Below are positions 9,376 through 19,183 of a stretch of 64,000 nucleotides of DNA, one piece after another. The notes beneath the pieces are model-generated. The model made no database searches. It worked only from the letters and a program-made list of their open reading frames with translations, and was not told the DNA's origin. The translations under genes and the position numbers were made by a program. Origin of the DNA: Hyphomicrobiales bacterium (lineage in GTDB: Bacteria > Pseudomonadota > Alphaproteobacteria > Rhizobiales > Rhizobiaceae); the NCBI GenBank assembly GCA_900472575.1, contig UCIV01000009.1:16040-80039 (forward strand), given 5' to 3'. Positions within the stretch are counted from its first letter, which is position 1. The number at the start of each line of letters is the position of its first letter.

Positions 9376-10419
9376 ATGATGGACTTTGAAGACTTCGGCG
9401 GGGCATTGACAGACAAACCTCTTTCCCAGGCGGAAAAGGCAGCAGCAGTGCTGCTCGCCATGGGAAAGAATGTCGCCGGAAAGCTGCTCAAATTTTTCAC
9501 CCAGGCAGAACTGCAGGCGATCATCGCCGCGGCGCAAACATTGCGCACCATTCCGCCGAATGAACTTGCACAGCTCGTCAACGAATTTGAGGACCTGTTC
9601 ACCGAAGGTGCAGGCCTTATGGACAACGCCAAGGTCATCGAGAGCATTCTCGAGGCTGGCCTTACCCCGGAAGAAGTCGACAGCCTTCTCGGTCGACGTA
9701 TGGCTTTCCAGTCTTACGAAGAGTCCATCTGGGACCGGTTGCAGGAAGCCGATCCCGATTTCATCGCAACTTTCCTTATGCGCGAACATCCTCAGACCGT
9801 GGCCTACATCCTTTCGATGCTGCCGTCCGGTTTCGGTGCAAAGGTGCTGCTGAAACTGCCCGACGGCCAGCGCGCGGACATCATGAACCGCACGGTGAAC
9901 CTGAAGAACGTCAACCCGAAGGCGGCGCAGATCATCGAGAACAAGGTCGTCGACCTGATTACCGAGATCGAACGCGAGAAGAACTCCGTCGGCCCGATGA
10001 AGGTCGCGGAACTGATGAACGAACTGACCAAGCCCGACGTCGATACGCTGCTCAATTCTCTCGAGGAGATCAGCCAGGATGCCGTCGCAAAGGTTCGTCC
10101 GAAGATCTTCCTCTTCGAGGATATTCTCCTCATGCCGCAGCGCAGCCGCGTGCTGCTCTTGAACGACATTTCCGGCGAAGTGCTGACGATGGCGCTCAGA
10201 ACCTCTTCCGCGCAGCTGCGCGAAAGTGTCCTGTCGTCGATCAGCCCGCGTTCTCGCCGCATGATCGAATCCGATCTGCAGGTCGAGATGCCCGGCACCA
10301 ATCCGCGCGAAATCGCGATTGCACGCCGCGCCATCGCACAGGAAGCGTTGCGTCTCGCCAATTCGGGCCAGATCATCCTCAAGGATCCCGAAGCCCAGGC
10401 AGAGGGAGCGGCGGCCTGA
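9376..10419 (+). CDS. fliG: FliG, flagellar switch/torque protein
   Basis: 347 aa. The N-terminal domain binds FliF; the middle domain has the EHPQ motif (MREHPQTVAYILSMLP, about residue 135 on); the C-terminal domain with alternating charged residues (IFLFEDILLMPQRSRVLLLN) faces MotA. A good Shine-Dalgarno (agaggaaaaag) precedes the ATG. The last gene before the intergenic hairpin and flhB. Confidence 0.97.
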   Translation: MMDFEDFGGALTDKPLSQAEKAAAVLLAMGKNVAGKLLKFFTQAELQAIIAAAQTLRTIPPNELAQLVNEFEDLFTEGAGLMDNAKVIESILEAGLTPEEVDSLLGRRMAFQSYEESIWDRLQEADPDFIATFLMREHPQTVAYILSMLPSGFGAKVLLKLPDGQRADIMNRTVNLKNVNPKAAQIIENKVVDLITEIEREKNSVGPMKVAELMNELTKPDVDTLLNSLEEISQDAVAKVRPKIFLFEDILLMPQRSRVLLLNDISGEVLTMALRTSSAQLRESVLSSISPRSRRMIESDLQVEMPGTNPREIAIARRAIAQEALRLANSGQIILKDPEAQAEGAAA

Positions 10420-10439
10420 ACGAGGCCGTGACACCAATC

Positions 10440-10463
10440 CCGCGCGCCCGGTTCGGCGCGCGG
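10440..10463. other. GC-rich hairpin between fliG and flhB
   Basis: Perfect 9-bp stem ccgcgcgcc/ggcgcgcgg with a 6-nt loop, 20 nt after the fliG stop. No T-run follows on the + strand, so it may be a weak terminator or mRNA 3'-end stabiliser rather than a full Rho-independent terminator. The remaining ~210 nt before flhB show no gene and may hold the flhB promoter. Confidence 0.45.
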
Positions 10464-10676
10464 CACCATATCGGCCGCTGTTGATAACCGCGATACCGCC
10501 GGGGCTTAACGATTGCCCCTTTTCGATCCCATGAATAATGTCTGATGACCGCTTGCGTATCGGTGCGGAAACCTAGGGTTTCCTATCGATGCATCGTTAT
10601 AGGTTTCTGCAGCATCCCTTTGCGGGGAACGACTGCAGGTTTCGGGGTCTGCTCCAGGGCCGTCAGGAAGGCGCTC

Positions 10677-11756
10677 GTGTCCGACGATCAGGACAAGGAC
10701 AGTAAAACAGAAGACCCGACAGAGAAAAAAATCCGGGACGCGATGGCCGAGGGTAATACTCCCTCGTCACGCGAAGTCCCTATCTTCGCGTCCTCTCTCG
10801 CCTTCTATATCTACCTGGTCTTCTTCCTTCCGACGGGTGCAGCCAGGCTAGCGGAAACATTGCGCGATTTGCTTGAACAGCCGGATCAATGGCGAATGCA
10901 GACCGCCAACGATCTCGTTTCGCTGTTTGTCCGCCTGATGTGGGATGCGAGCGCGATGCTGCTTCCGGTGGCGGTTCTGTTCATCATATTCGGACTGGGG
11001 TCCAATTTTGCCCAGCACATGCCTGAATTCGTACTGAAGCGTATCACGCCCCAGTTCAACCGGATATCGCCGGTAAAGGGATGGCAGCGCCTTTTCAGCA
11101 TGGCGGGACTGGTCGAATTCGGCAAGTCGATGTTCAAGATCATCGTCGTCTCCGTCGTGATGGTTCTGGTTCTGCGCAGCGATTATTTCCGCTCGCTCGA
11201 TGCCCTCTTCTCCGATCCCCAGGTGATGGTCGTCGAGATGATGGCGATCATGAAGAAAATCATGATCGTAATCCTGTTTGCGACCGGCATTCTTGCCATC
11301 GCCGACTACATGTGGACGCGCCATCACTGGTATTCGAACATGCGAATGACCAAGCAGGAAGTGAAGGACGAATTCAAGCAGTCACAGGGCGATCCGCTGA
11401 TCAAGGCCCGCATCCGCTCCATCGGCCGCGATCGCGCACGGCGGCGGATGATGACCAATGTTCCTCGCGCCACGCTCGTGATCACCAATCCTACTCACTA
11501 TGCGGTGGCACTCCGTTATGCCCAGGGAGAAAACGAAGCTCCGATCGTGGTCGCGAAAGGTCAGGATCTGGTCGCGTTGAAGATCCGCGAAGTGGCGCAG
11601 CAGAACAATATCCCAATCTTCGAGGATCCACCCCTGGCGCGTTCGATGTTCGCGCAGGTCACCGTCGATGGCGTTATCCCGCCGCCCTTCTACAAGGCCG
11701 TTGCCGAACTTATCCATCGTGTCTATGCGGCAAGAGCAAAACGCGGCCGGCGATAG
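10677..11756 (+). CDS. flhB: FlhB, flagellar export apparatus protein
   Basis: 359 aa from the GTG at 10677. AGGA at 10665 lies 8 nt upstream; the ATG at 10545 in the same frame would add 44 non-family residues. The N-terminus has [20 protein letters not shown], the FlhB/YscU signature, then four membrane segments. The autocleavage site NPTH is present (N at about residue 271) in [15 protein letters not shown]. FlhB controls the switch of export specificity from rod-hook to filament substrates. It converges on visR with an 11-nt gap. Confidence 0.95.
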   Translation: MSDDQDKDSKTEDPTEKKIRDAMAEGNTPSSREVPIFASSLAFYIYLVFFLPTGAARLAETLRDLLEQPDQWRMQTANDLVSLFVRLMWDASAMLLPVAVLFIIFGLGSNFAQHMPEFVLKRITPQFNRISPVKGWQRLFSMAGLVEFGKSMFKIIVVSVVMVLVLRSDYFRSLDALFSDPQVMVVEMMAIMKKIMIVILFATGILAIADYMWTRHHWYSNMRMTKQEVKDEFKQSQGDPLIKARIRSIGRDRARRRMMTNVPRATLVITNPTHYAVALRYAQGENEAPIVVAKGQDLVALKIREVAQQNNIPIFEDPPLARSMFAQVTVDGVIPPPFYKAVAELIHRVYAARAKRGRR

Positions 11757-11767
11757 CGGCAGAAGAA

Positions 11768-12514
11768 TCAGGTGATGTAGCCGAGCCTGATCGCCTTTGC
11801 GATCGCCTGGATACGGTTGACGGAATCGAGCTTGATCGTCGCCGAACCGAGATAGGCATTTACGGTGTGGACCGAAAGGCCGAGCTTTTCGGCAATCTCT
11901 TCGCTGATGCGACCATCGCCCGCCAATTGCAGGCAGGCAATTTCCCGCTCACTGAGCGATTCCGCCGGTACGTTGCGCCGCTCGTCCAATGCCAGCAAAT
12001 CCATCATGATCTGGCAGCTTTCCACATGCTGATCTATCACGGATCCCGCATCAAGCGTGAGATGCTCGGCGAAGAACGCAACGTAACCGTTCCCGAGAGC
12101 ACCCAAGCGCACGGGGAAAACAACGCCCGAAAATGGCAGCACAGCGCTCTCAAGTCGCCGGATAAGCGGTGTGAACTCGCCGGCATCTATGGTGCTGCCG
12201 GAACCATTTCCACTCCATACCAGAGGGAGAAGCGACATCTCGACATGATCGAGCAATGTCTCTTCAAACTCTCCGAGAAGCCGGTTGCTGTTTTCAACCG
12301 CGTTCGGTCCCCAGTTCTCCAGTTCGCATACCAGCTTTCGCTTATTCGGAAGCCCGGCTCCCGAGATCCGGAAAACAGCAAAATTACGAGCCTTGAGGCT
12401 TTTCTGCATGGCGACGAGTTTCGGAAAGATATCCGATCTGCTTGATCCACGCTGCAAGCGGAGATGTTGAACGCTCCCCGGTCCGTCAGCGGTGCCGCCT
12501 CGCGAATAGCCCAT
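11768..12514 (-). CDS. visR: VisR, LuxR-type regulator of motility genes
   Basis: 248 aa. The C-terminal LuxR helix-turn-helix (about residues 180-245) reads LSEREIACLQLAGDGRISEE, then AEKLGLSVHTVNAYLGSATI. The N-terminal ligand domain is of the autoinducer-binding-like type. In Sinorhizobium and Agrobacterium VisR works with VisN as a heteromer at the top of the flagellar and chemotaxis hierarchy, activating rem. It starts 14 nt after the visN stop, so they are one operon. Confidence 0.92.
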   Translation of the reverse strand: MGYSRGGTADGPGSVQHLRLQRGSSRSDIFPKLVAMQKSLKARNFAVFRISGAGLPNKRKLVCELENWGPNAVENSNRLLGEFEETLLDHVEMSLLPLVWSGNGSGSTIDAGEFTPLIRRLESAVLPFSGVVFPVRLGALGNGYVAFFAEHLTLDAGSVIDQHVESCQIMMDLLALDERRNVPAESLSEREIACLQLAGDGRISEEIAEKLGLSVHTVNAYLGSATIKLDSVNRIQAIAKAIRLGYIT

Positions 12515-12528
12515 TCCGTTGCCGCCCT

Positions 12529-13266
12529 CTATACCAGATTGTTGCGAACCGCGTAGGCGATCGCCTCGGAGCGGGTCTTGGTAGCAGTCTTGCGCATCAC
12601 GCTAGTGATGTAGTTGTTGATGGTATTTCTCGAAATTCCGAGTATGACCGCAATCTCGTCGCTGGTCTTGCCTTCGGCGATCCAGAAAAGGCATTCCAGT
12701 TCTCGTTCGGTCAGCTCGAAATCACGTTCGGTGCGGGATTCCACGCTTTCGACAAAGCTTGCGCCATAGGCGGCAAGAAGCCCAATTTCGCGTAGATGTT
12801 CCTGCGAAAGAATGACGCCCTCGACAAACAGAAGCATCAAGGAAAAACGTGTGCGGCCGACCGAAAAGGTCAGGGCGCAATACTGGCGGCTCAATTTTTC
12901 AGGCAGGACAATTTCGTCCGGCAAAAGCGCAAAGCTCGGTGTCAGAACGGCGAAACATTTTTCAAGCTCCGTCGACCGCGTGTAGGCACTGGCCAATTCA
13001 GAGCCGAGACGACGAACGAGATCGAAGGGCCAGTTCGAGGTCACGATGAAATCGAGACCCTGTTCCTGGATGAGATCGTAACGAGCAAGCAGAAAATGGG
13101 ACGCCCCGACGTGATCGGCGAGCAATCGCATGATCACCTGCAGATTTTCCGAACCGGCCAAGGCGGAAAGGCGGCGCACCAACTCATTACGAGACATTAC
13201 TGGAGTGCGATCATTCTCCGGAATAGGGCGTCCTTGCGCCGATACATCCATGCCCGATAACTCCAT
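12529..13266 (-). CDS. visN: VisN, LuxR-type regulator of motility genes
   Basis: 245 aa. C-terminal HTH: LTERELECLFWIAEGKTSDE, then AVILGISRNTINNYITSVMR, typical LuxR. The N-terminal ~170 residues resemble an autoinducer-binding fold. Partner of VisR encoded directly downstream. The 291-nt region upstream (13267-13557) carries its promoter and the fliF terminator, but no gene. Confidence 0.92.
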   Translation of the reverse strand: MELSGMDVSAQGRPIPENDRTPVMSRNELVRRLSALAGSENLQVIMRLLADHVGASHFLLARYDLIQEQGLDFIVTSNWPFDLVRRLGSELASAYTRSTELEKCFAVLTPSFALLPDEIVLPEKLSRQYCALTFSVGRTRFSLMLLFVEGVILSQEHLREIGLLAAYGASFVESVESRTERDFELTERELECLFWIAEGKTSDEIAVILGISRNTINNYITSVMRKTATKTRSEAIAYAVRNNLV

Positions 13267-13503
13267 TCGTTATCTGCTCCTGCTGCGTCGATTAAGACCT
13301 CGCCTGAAGAAGCCTATCCGAGTTCCTGTTACCGACACCCGCTGCACCCCTTGCTGAGGGGTTATGAAACCGCCGACGAATCACGGTCAGTTTAAGAGAA
13401 GCCCACACAATTGCCATCATGTGCTGGGCGAATTTCCCCAGATGCTGCCGGAGTGTCACATCTTAAGTTAAAGTGACGCAGACGAATTGGTTCCAATTTC
13501 CGC

Positions 13504-13533
13504 AAAAAAGGCCGGATTTGCATCCGACCCTTT
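13504..13533 (-). terminator. Rho-independent terminator after fliF
   Basis: On the minus strand the sequence AAGGGTCGGAT-GCAA-ATCCGGCCTT forms a 10-bp stem with a one-base bulge, immediately followed by TTTTTT (13504-13509). It lies 25 nt past the fliF stop and separates the fliF transcript from visN. Confidence 0.85.
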
Positions 13534-13557
13534 GCATCATGTTTCCGTGATCTACCC

Positions 13558-15231
13558 TTAGGCTGCTTTTTCGAAGGCCCACTTGCGGAGGATTTTCGCT
13601 GCACGCTCTTCGGAAATCTCGACCATGCGGGCAAGACGTTTTTCCGGGCCTTCCTTGACGCGGCGGTTGAAGCCATCGCCTTCGTCGTCGCCCATGAGGT
13701 CGTTGCTGCCATCGAAACCGAAGTCTGCGCCGAAACCGTCCATAAGAGCGGGGCTGCCGCCGGCCGGAGAGAAATCGGGCAGTTCCAGGCCGGCACCTTC
13801 GCCGATCGTTTCTCCCGATGCGCTCGTACCGGAAACCGTGTGAACCAGAGGGCGCAGGCCAAGCCAGATAACCAGGAACGCGACACCGAGGAAAGCCAGC
13901 GAGTTGATGATGCCGCCGAGGTTGCGAGTAAGAACTTCCGTGACGCTCGGGCCGGTAGCGGTTTCTTCAAGCAACTGGCTTTCGAGGAAGTCCATGGCCG
14001 TGAGGGTAATCACGTCGCCACGATCCGGACTGATGCCGGCGGCAGAGGTCACGATCTTCTGCATCTCGGCGAGGTAGGCGTCAATCTTGGCCTGATCGGC
14101 AGGTTCTCCGACCATCTGAGCGATACGGCCCCTGTTGACCACAACGGCAACCGACACTTTTTCAATCAGATAGCTGTTGCGCGTCGTGGCAATGGTCTTC
14201 TGGTTGATTTCGTAGTTGGTCTGCTCTTCACGCTTGTCGGACTTGTCGGAAGACTTCGGCCCGTTATTGCCACCCTGGTCAGGTGCCGCCTGGGGAACAT
14301 TCTGCTCGACTGTCGATGCGTTGTCGTCAGCCGACTGCTGCGACTGCGCGTTTTCACGCGTCGCGCGGACCGAACGCTCTACACGTGAATTCGGATCGTA
14401 AACGGTCTCCTGGGTCTGCTGGCTATCCGTGTTCAGGGCGGCCGTGACGCTGGAGCGGAAATTGTCCATGCCGAGGAACGGCGCGAGAGCCTTGTCGATA
14501 TTGGTCTCGATTTCGGACTGTACAGACTGGACGATGCCAAGCGAGCGGTTGATCTGATTGTTGCCACCGTCGTCGCCCGAAGCAAGCAACTGGCCGGTGG
14601 AATCGAGAATCGTTACGTCCTCGACGTCGAGCCCGGGAACGGCCGAAGCGACAAGGTGACGAATTGAAGATGCGGCCTTGCGGCCGGTCGACGATCCCGC
14701 ACGGATCATCACCGAGGCCGTCGGCTTCTGTTGTGCGCGCCGGAAGTTTCCGACATCGGGCATGACGATGTGGACGCGGGCGGCGGAGACGCCGCTGATC
14801 TGCTGAATCGATCGGGAAATTTCGCCTTCAAGCGCGCGGACGCGCGTAACTTCCTGCATGAAGGACGTCAGGCCGAGCGAGCCGACATTGTCGAAGAGTT
14901 CATAACCTGCGTTGGAACTGTTTGGCAGCCCGCGTTCCGCCAACAGCAGACGCGCCTTGCTGGTGCTGCCGACCGGAACCTGGATGCTTTTGCCGTCGGA
15001 ACCGACTTCAAAAGCCAGGTTGGCTTCTGCAAGTGCCATGCTGACCTGATTGAGATCGCTGGACTCAAGGTTCACGTAGAGTGTCTCGTAGGCAGGCTTA
15101 TTAACAAACATCGCGGCGGCAATGACGATCGCGATTGAAATCGCACCTGCAGCGGCCAAAGCAATAAGTTTTGTCTGACCGAGAGATGCCAGATTTCTAG
15201 AAATTTGTGAAAATTGAGCTAACAGATTCAT
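13558..15231 (-). CDS. fliF: FliF, flagellar MS-ring protein
   Basis: 557 aa. First membrane segment at about 24-45, then the YscJ-like periplasmic part (NKPAYETLYVNLESSDLNQV, GYELFDNVGSLGLTSFMQEV), a low-complexity variable region at about 280-335, second membrane span near 435-455, and a cytoplasmic tail ending LARMVEISEERAAKILRKWA, the FliG-binding segment. FliF is the first basal-body structure to assemble. Gap of 142 nt to cheT upstream, so it may be transcribed from its own promoter or by read-through from the che operon. Confidence 0.97.
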   Translation of the reverse strand: MNLLAQFSQISRNLASLGQTKLIALAAAGAISIAIVIAAAMFVNKPAYETLYVNLESSDLNQVSMALAEANLAFEVGSDGKSIQVPVGSTSKARLLLAERGLPNSSNAGYELFDNVGSLGLTSFMQEVTRVRALEGEISRSIQQISGVSAARVHIVMPDVGNFRRAQQKPTASVMIRAGSSTGRKAASSIRHLVASAVPGLDVEDVTILDSTGQLLASGDDGGNNQINRSLGIVQSVQSEIETNIDKALAPFLGMDNFRSSVTAALNTDSQQTQETVYDPNSRVERSVRATRENAQSQQSADDNASTVEQNVPQAAPDQGGNNGPKSSDKSDKREEQTNYEINQKTIATTRNSYLIEKVSVAVVVNRGRIAQMVGEPADQAKIDAYLAEMQKIVTSAAGISPDRGDVITLTAMDFLESQLLEETATGPSVTEVLTRNLGGIINSLAFLGVAFLVIWLGLRPLVHTVSGTSASGETIGEGAGLELPDFSPAGGSPALMDGFGADFGFDGSNDLMGDDEGDGFNRRVKEGPEKRLARMVEISEERAAKILRKWAFEKAA

Positions 15232-15373
15232 TCTGTTCCCACATCGCCGAACACGGTTATAGAGCTACTGCCCAGGCGCACCCTATGAGGCGAAGCTTGT
15301 GCGAGCGTTTCGGCAATTTGGAATGTGGGGGTGCAGACGCGAAAGTTTGCGAGCAGCGCGTCAGCCTACAAGA

Positions 15374-15763
15374 TCAGAAGAAGTCGAAGTCGCCTGCTGC
15401 CTTGGTCAGCGGCTGCGAGTGACCATGCCGCATGCCGTTCGCCAGAGATCTCTGCATGTCTGCCAGCTTGACGAGGCTGAGCGCCGTGGAAACATCCACC
15501 TTCCACTCATTGGGAATGGATCCCGTGATGGTATCGATGAATTCAGCCAGACCGCGCGTTTTCTGCACGGCAAGATCGATGCCCTGCAAGATCTTCATCG
15601 TGTCGGGCGACTGCAATACATTCTCTCCGCCCACTTCGAGAATTTGCGGCTCCACCCGCTCGATCAGATATGCAACATCGTGCAATTCGGAAACCAGCCG
15701 CATCAGAACATCCGGCAAAGCCTCCTCGAGGGCAGAGATCTGCGGCGTAACAATGTCGTTCAT
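15374..15763 (-). CDS. cheT: CheT-like chemotaxis protein
   Basis: 129 aa from MNDIVTPQISALEEALPDVL; ATG at 15763 has GGAA 5-6 nt upstream (a Met two codons earlier is an alternative). Mostly helical and acidic. It contains QGIDLAVQKT, which fits the D-x-x-x-Q phosphatase motif of CheZ. In Sinorhizobium the last gene of the che operon, cheT, has been reported to act in signal termination and adaptation. Position directly after cheD and before fliF agrees. Assignment from position and motif; the rest of the protein is not diagnostic to me. Confidence 0.75.
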   Translation of the reverse strand: MNDIVTPQISALEEALPDVLMRLVSELHDVAYLIERVEPQILEVGGENVLQSPDTMKILQGIDLAVQKTRGLAEFIDTITGSIPNEWKVDVSTALSLVKLADMQRSLANGMRHGHSQPLTKAAGDFDFF

Positions 15764-15794
15764 GGCCATTCCAGAATATGAATTGAGGTGACGA

Positions 15795-16352
15795 TCAGAA
15801 GAATTCGATAGCGTTGTCGACTGGCTTGGGTGGCGTGCGGACAGGGCGCTGTTCAAGCGCAACTGTTCTTTGCGTTTCCGCGCCCGTCAGCGGGTATTGT
15901 CTGGCACGTCCGTGGACGGGCCAATATTCAAGCTTTCTTCCGTGCTCTCCGCCGGTCGACGAGCCGACAACCTGAATGCCTTCGTCCCTCAGGAACTGCA
16001 TGGCAAAGGCTGCGTTCTGTTCGCCGACATTCGAGAAGCTTGCGATCGTTTTTGCGCCGCCGAAGACCTTTGCCTCCAGCCGGTCGCGCCGGGCGCCCTT
16101 CTTCAGGAGACCGTTGATCAACAACTCCATCAGATGCACGCCATAGCGCGTCGCATCACCTCCCGATGCCATGGCCCCGCCCGAGCCAGGCAACAGGAAG
16201 TGGTTCATGCCGCCGACACCGGCGACTGGATCACGAAGACACGCGGCCACGCACGATCCAAGTATCGTCGACAGGACGACGTCAGGGTCGTCAATGACCT
16301 TGTACTCTCCCTGGATGATATGGACGCGCCTGGACGCGATAGCATCATTCAT
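15795..16352 (-). CDS. cheD: CheD, chemoreceptor glutamine deamidase
   Basis: 185 aa. The catalytic Cys34 and His51 are visible in [14 protein letters not shown] and [10 protein letters not shown]. CheD deamidates glutamines in receptor methylation helices and may also interact with other Che proteins. The start overlaps the cheY2 stop (ATGA); 31 nt separate its stop from cheT. Confidence 0.95.
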   Translation of the reverse strand: MNDAIASRRVHIIQGEYKVIDDPDVVLSTILGSCVAACLRDPVAGVGGMNHFLLPGSGGAMASGGDATRYGVHLMELLINGLLKKGARRDRLEAKVFGGAKTIASFSNVGEQNAAFAMQFLRDEGIQVVGSSTGGEHGRKLEYWPVHGRARQYPLTGAETQRTVALEQRPVRTPPKPVDNAIEFF

Positions 16353-16738
16353 TTTAGGGCTCCGAACACCGCCTCGATAGCGGCCTTCATCTTTTCGATG
16401 GTGAACGGCTTGGCGAGAACGTTGTTGGCGCCGAGCTGGGCTGCCTTCTGAACCAGAGCGCGATCGCCCTGAGCCGTCAGGATGATGAAGGCTGCCTTTT
16501 TGGTTGCCGGGTTCGAGCGAACGGCCTGCAGGAAACCAATGCCGTCCATGTTCGGCATGTTGAAGTCGGAAATGACCAGGTGATGCGGCTGTTCGGACAT
16601 GATCTTCATGCCCTGAACGCCATCGCCGGCGGAGGTGATCTGCTTGAAGCCGAGCTGTGTCAGAGCATCGCTGAGCAGCAGGCGGCTGGTAACCTGATCG
16701 TCGACAATCAGAACTTTGATTTTTTCAGCGAGAGACAT
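16349..16738 (-). CDS. cheY2: CheY2-type chemotaxis response regulator
   Basis: 129 aa single receiver domain. DD at 13-14 ([16 protein letters not shown]), phospho-acceptor Asp58 in [13 protein letters not shown], Thr in IILTAQGD and Lys in [11 protein letters not shown]. In Sinorhizobium CheY2 is the main motor-binding regulator while CheY1 acts as a phosphate sink; the same two-CheY arrangement is found here. It begins directly after the cheB stop with no gap. Confidence 0.95.
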   Translation of the reverse strand: MSLAEKIKVLIVDDQVTSRLLLSDALTQLGFKQITSAGDGVQGMKIMSEQPHHLVISDFNMPNMDGIGFLQAVRSNPATKKAAFIILTAQGDRALVQKAAQLGANNVLAKPFTIEKMKAAIEAVFGALK

Positions 16739-17788
16739 TTATTCGGTACCTTCTTTTCGGGCGGCAGTTAATTTCAAAACTTCTTCTCCAATGGAGCCCA
16801 GGGGCAACTGCTGCTCGACGGCACCCAGTTCATAGGCAACCCTCGGCATCCCATAGACCACACAGGTCTTCTCGTTCTGTCCGATAGTGCGTGCGCCGGC
16901 GCCGCGCATCTTCAGAAGTCCGGAAGCCCCGTCGCGCCCCATGCCGGTCAGAATGATGCCAACCGCGTTGCGGCCGGCCAATTCCGCAACTGAATCGAAG
17001 AGTACATCGACCGACGGCCTATGGCCGTTGACGGGTTCCTTTTCGATCAGCCGGCAGCATGGCGCTGACGGATTTGCCACCTGCATGTGTCGTTCACCAC
17101 CGGGCGCGAGATAGATCTTGCCGATCTCCAGGCGCGCGCCATCGGTCGCTTCTTCCACTACAGGAGCGCAGATACGATTAAGACGTTCTGCAAAACTTTT
17201 CGTAAACGTCGGAGGCATATGTTGAGTGATTACTGTCGGCGGGCAGTTCTGCGGGAACTTTTGCAGCACCGTAATCAGCGCTTCCACACCACCGGTAGAA
17301 GATCCGATCGCGACAACTTTGCGTCCCACACGGTATTCATGAACCGACATTGGCGGTGCGACCGGAGCCGGCGCTGATGTTGCCGTAAACCTGCGGCCCG
17401 AGCGGGCAGCCGCCTTGACCTTTTCGGCAAGATCCATGAACGGACGGCGTTCGCCCGGAGCAGGCTTGCCGACGCAATCGAAGGCGCCGATCTCAAGTGC
17501 TGCCAGCGTCGCGTTGGCGCCGTGATGCGTCATCGTCGAGACCATGATGACCGGCATCGGCCGCAGGCGCATGATCTTTTCGAGGAACTCGAGGCCGTTC
17601 ATGTTCGGCATTTCGATATCGAGCGTGACGACGTCCGGATTCAGCTGCTTGATTGCGGCACGCGCCTCCATGGCATCGCCGGCCTGACCGATAACGCTAA
17701 CGTCCGGATCGGAATTCAGCACAGCGGTGATCAGGCCCCGCATAGTGGGACTGTCGTCCACGACGAGGACGCGTGCGGGCGCGCTCAT
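16739..17788 (-). CDS. cheB: CheB, protein-glutamate methylesterase
   Basis: 349 aa. Receiver domain 1-125 with Asp57 ([13 protein letters not shown]), linker, then methylesterase domain with the catalytic triad Ser164 ([11 protein letters not shown]), His190 (TQHMPP) and Asp286 (GMGRDGASG). It removes methyl groups from chemoreceptors during adaptation. Overlaps cheR by ATGA. Confidence 0.97.
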   Translation of the reverse strand: MSAPARVLVVDDSPTMRGLITAVLNSDPDVSVIGQAGDAMEARAAIKQLNPDVVTLDIEMPNMNGLEFLEKIMRLRPMPVIMVSTMTHHGANATLAALEIGAFDCVGKPAPGERRPFMDLAEKVKAAARSGRRFTATSAPAPVAPPMSVHEYRVGRKVVAIGSSTGGVEALITVLQKFPQNCPPTVITQHMPPTFTKSFAERLNRICAPVVEEATDGARLEIGKIYLAPGGERHMQVANPSAPCCRLIEKEPVNGHRPSVDVLFDSVAELAGRNAVGIILTGMGRDGASGLLKMRGAGARTIGQNEKTCVVYGMPRVAYELGAVEQQLPLGSIGEEVLKLTAARKEGTE

Positions 17789-18693
17789 GCCTTCCTCCCT
17801 GCATGCTTTCCGATATAGCGATAGGTGGTGATCCCGATATTGTCGAAGAGATGCTTCGCATCACCCGACACGCGCTCGGAATGGCCGATATAGAGGTGAC
17901 CGGCATCTGGAAGCAGCGATGCGAAACGGGACCAAATCTTCATCTGCGTCGGTTCATCGAAATAGATGACCACGTTGCGGCAGAAGATAACGTCAAAACC
18001 GCCCTTGAATGGCCACTGAGCCATCAGGTTCAGTTCGTTGAAGGTGATCAGCTTCTTGACGCGATCGTCAATCTGGCACTTGCGGCGGCCGTTGATATCG
18101 ACGTCGCGGAACCATTGCTTGCGCATGGCCGGCGAAATGCTCTCAAGAGCGTTCTCGTCATAGGCACCGGCTCGCGCGGTTTCGAGGATCTTGGGATCGA
18201 TATCGGTCGCCAGAATACGGAAATCGTAATCGGCGGCGTTCGGGAACATCGCGAGTACGGTAAGCGCGATCGAATAGGGTTCTTGCCCATCCGAGCAGGC
18301 AGCCGACCAGATGCGCACACGTCCGCCGCTCTTGGCACGGTTGATAAGGCCCGGCAGGACTTCGTCACGCAGATGTTCGAAATGATGGTTCTCGCGGAAG
18401 AAGCGAGTGAAATTCGTGGTCAGATGCGACAGCATCTCGCGACGAACAGCTGCGCCTTCCGGCGATGAGACGAGCTCGCAATATTCGCGAAAACCTCTCA
18501 AGCCCAGATTGCGGATATGCTTGGAGAGACGCGAATAGACAAGAGAAGCCTTGGAATCGTTGAGATAGATTCCGGCATCGGCATAGATCATTGCAGCGAT
18601 TTCGGAGAGATCACGGCGCTTCAGCGGATATTCTCCACTCGCCAATACCTCATCCGGCGACTGCCGGCTATCAAGCGCGCCCAACGGCATCAT
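17785..18693 (-). CDS. cheR: CheR, chemotaxis methyltransferase
   Basis: 302 aa SAM-dependent methyltransferase acting on receptor glutamates. The SAM-binding region has [18 protein letters not shown], then [33 protein letters not shown] and GHLYIGHSE are family motifs. Overlaps cheW upstream and cheB downstream, each by ATGA. Confidence 0.97.
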   Translation of the reverse strand: MMPLGALDSRQSPDEVLASGEYPLKRRDLSEIAAMIYADAGIYLNDSKASLVYSRLSKHIRNLGLRGFREYCELVSSPEGAAVRREMLSHLTTNFTRFFRENHHFEHLRDEVLPGLINRAKSGGRVRIWSAACSDGQEPYSIALTVLAMFPNAADYDFRILATDIDPKILETARAGAYDENALESISPAMRKQWFRDVDINGRRKCQIDDRVKKLITFNELNLMAQWPFKGGFDVIFCRNVVIYFDEPTQMKIWSRFASLLPDAGHLYIGHSERVSGDAKHLFDNIGITTYRYIGKHAGRKA

Positions 18694-19175
18694 GCAGCTT
18701 CACTTTCCTTGTCGTGAGCTTTCTCGGGGAAGAGGGCTTCCAGCTCGATCAAGCAGATCATTCGCTTGTCGATGGCCAGGATGCCCCTTGCGTATTGCTT
18801 CTCCAGGTCCGAGGATACTTCCGGAACCGGCTGTATATTATCGTCGGTAATCGTAAGGATATCGGAAACGGCCTCGACCAGCAGGCCGACGACCTTGCTC
18901 TTCACCTGAGCGACGATGATCACGTGGCGCTGGGTCGGTTCCGTTTCCTTCATGCCGAGCCGGGCCGACATGTCGATGATCGGCAAAACCGCACCGCGCA
19001 GGTTGATCACGCCCCTGACATAGGCGGGCGCATGCGGCATCGGCGTGGCCTGGGTCCATCCGCGGATTTCGCGGACGGACATGATGTTCACGCAAAATTC
19101 CTGATCGCCGATACGGAAGGCAATAAGCTCCCGGGCACCCTGCGACAGAGACTTTACGGCATAAGATACGCTCAT
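18690..19175 (-). CDS. cheW: CheW, chemotaxis coupling protein
   Basis: 161 aa single CheW domain: ELIAFRIGDQEFCVNIMSVR, PAYVRGVINLRGAVLPIIDM and VGLLVEAVSDILTI. It bridges CheA and receptors. Lies 8 nt after cheA and overlaps cheR. Confidence 0.96.
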   Translation of the reverse strand: MSVSYAVKSLSQGARELIAFRIGDQEFCVNIMSVREIRGWTQATPMPHAPAYVRGVINLRGAVLPIIDMSARLGMKETEPTQRHVIIVAQVKSKVVGLLVEAVSDILTITDDNIQPVPEVSSDLEKQYARGILAIDKRMICLIELEALFPEKAHDKESEAA

Positions 19176-19183
19176 GACCCAGG

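Noticed and set aside
8956..10437. 493-codon minus-strand open frame
   Set aside because: Antisense to fliN and fliG, both certain; no ribosome-binding site or family resemblance.
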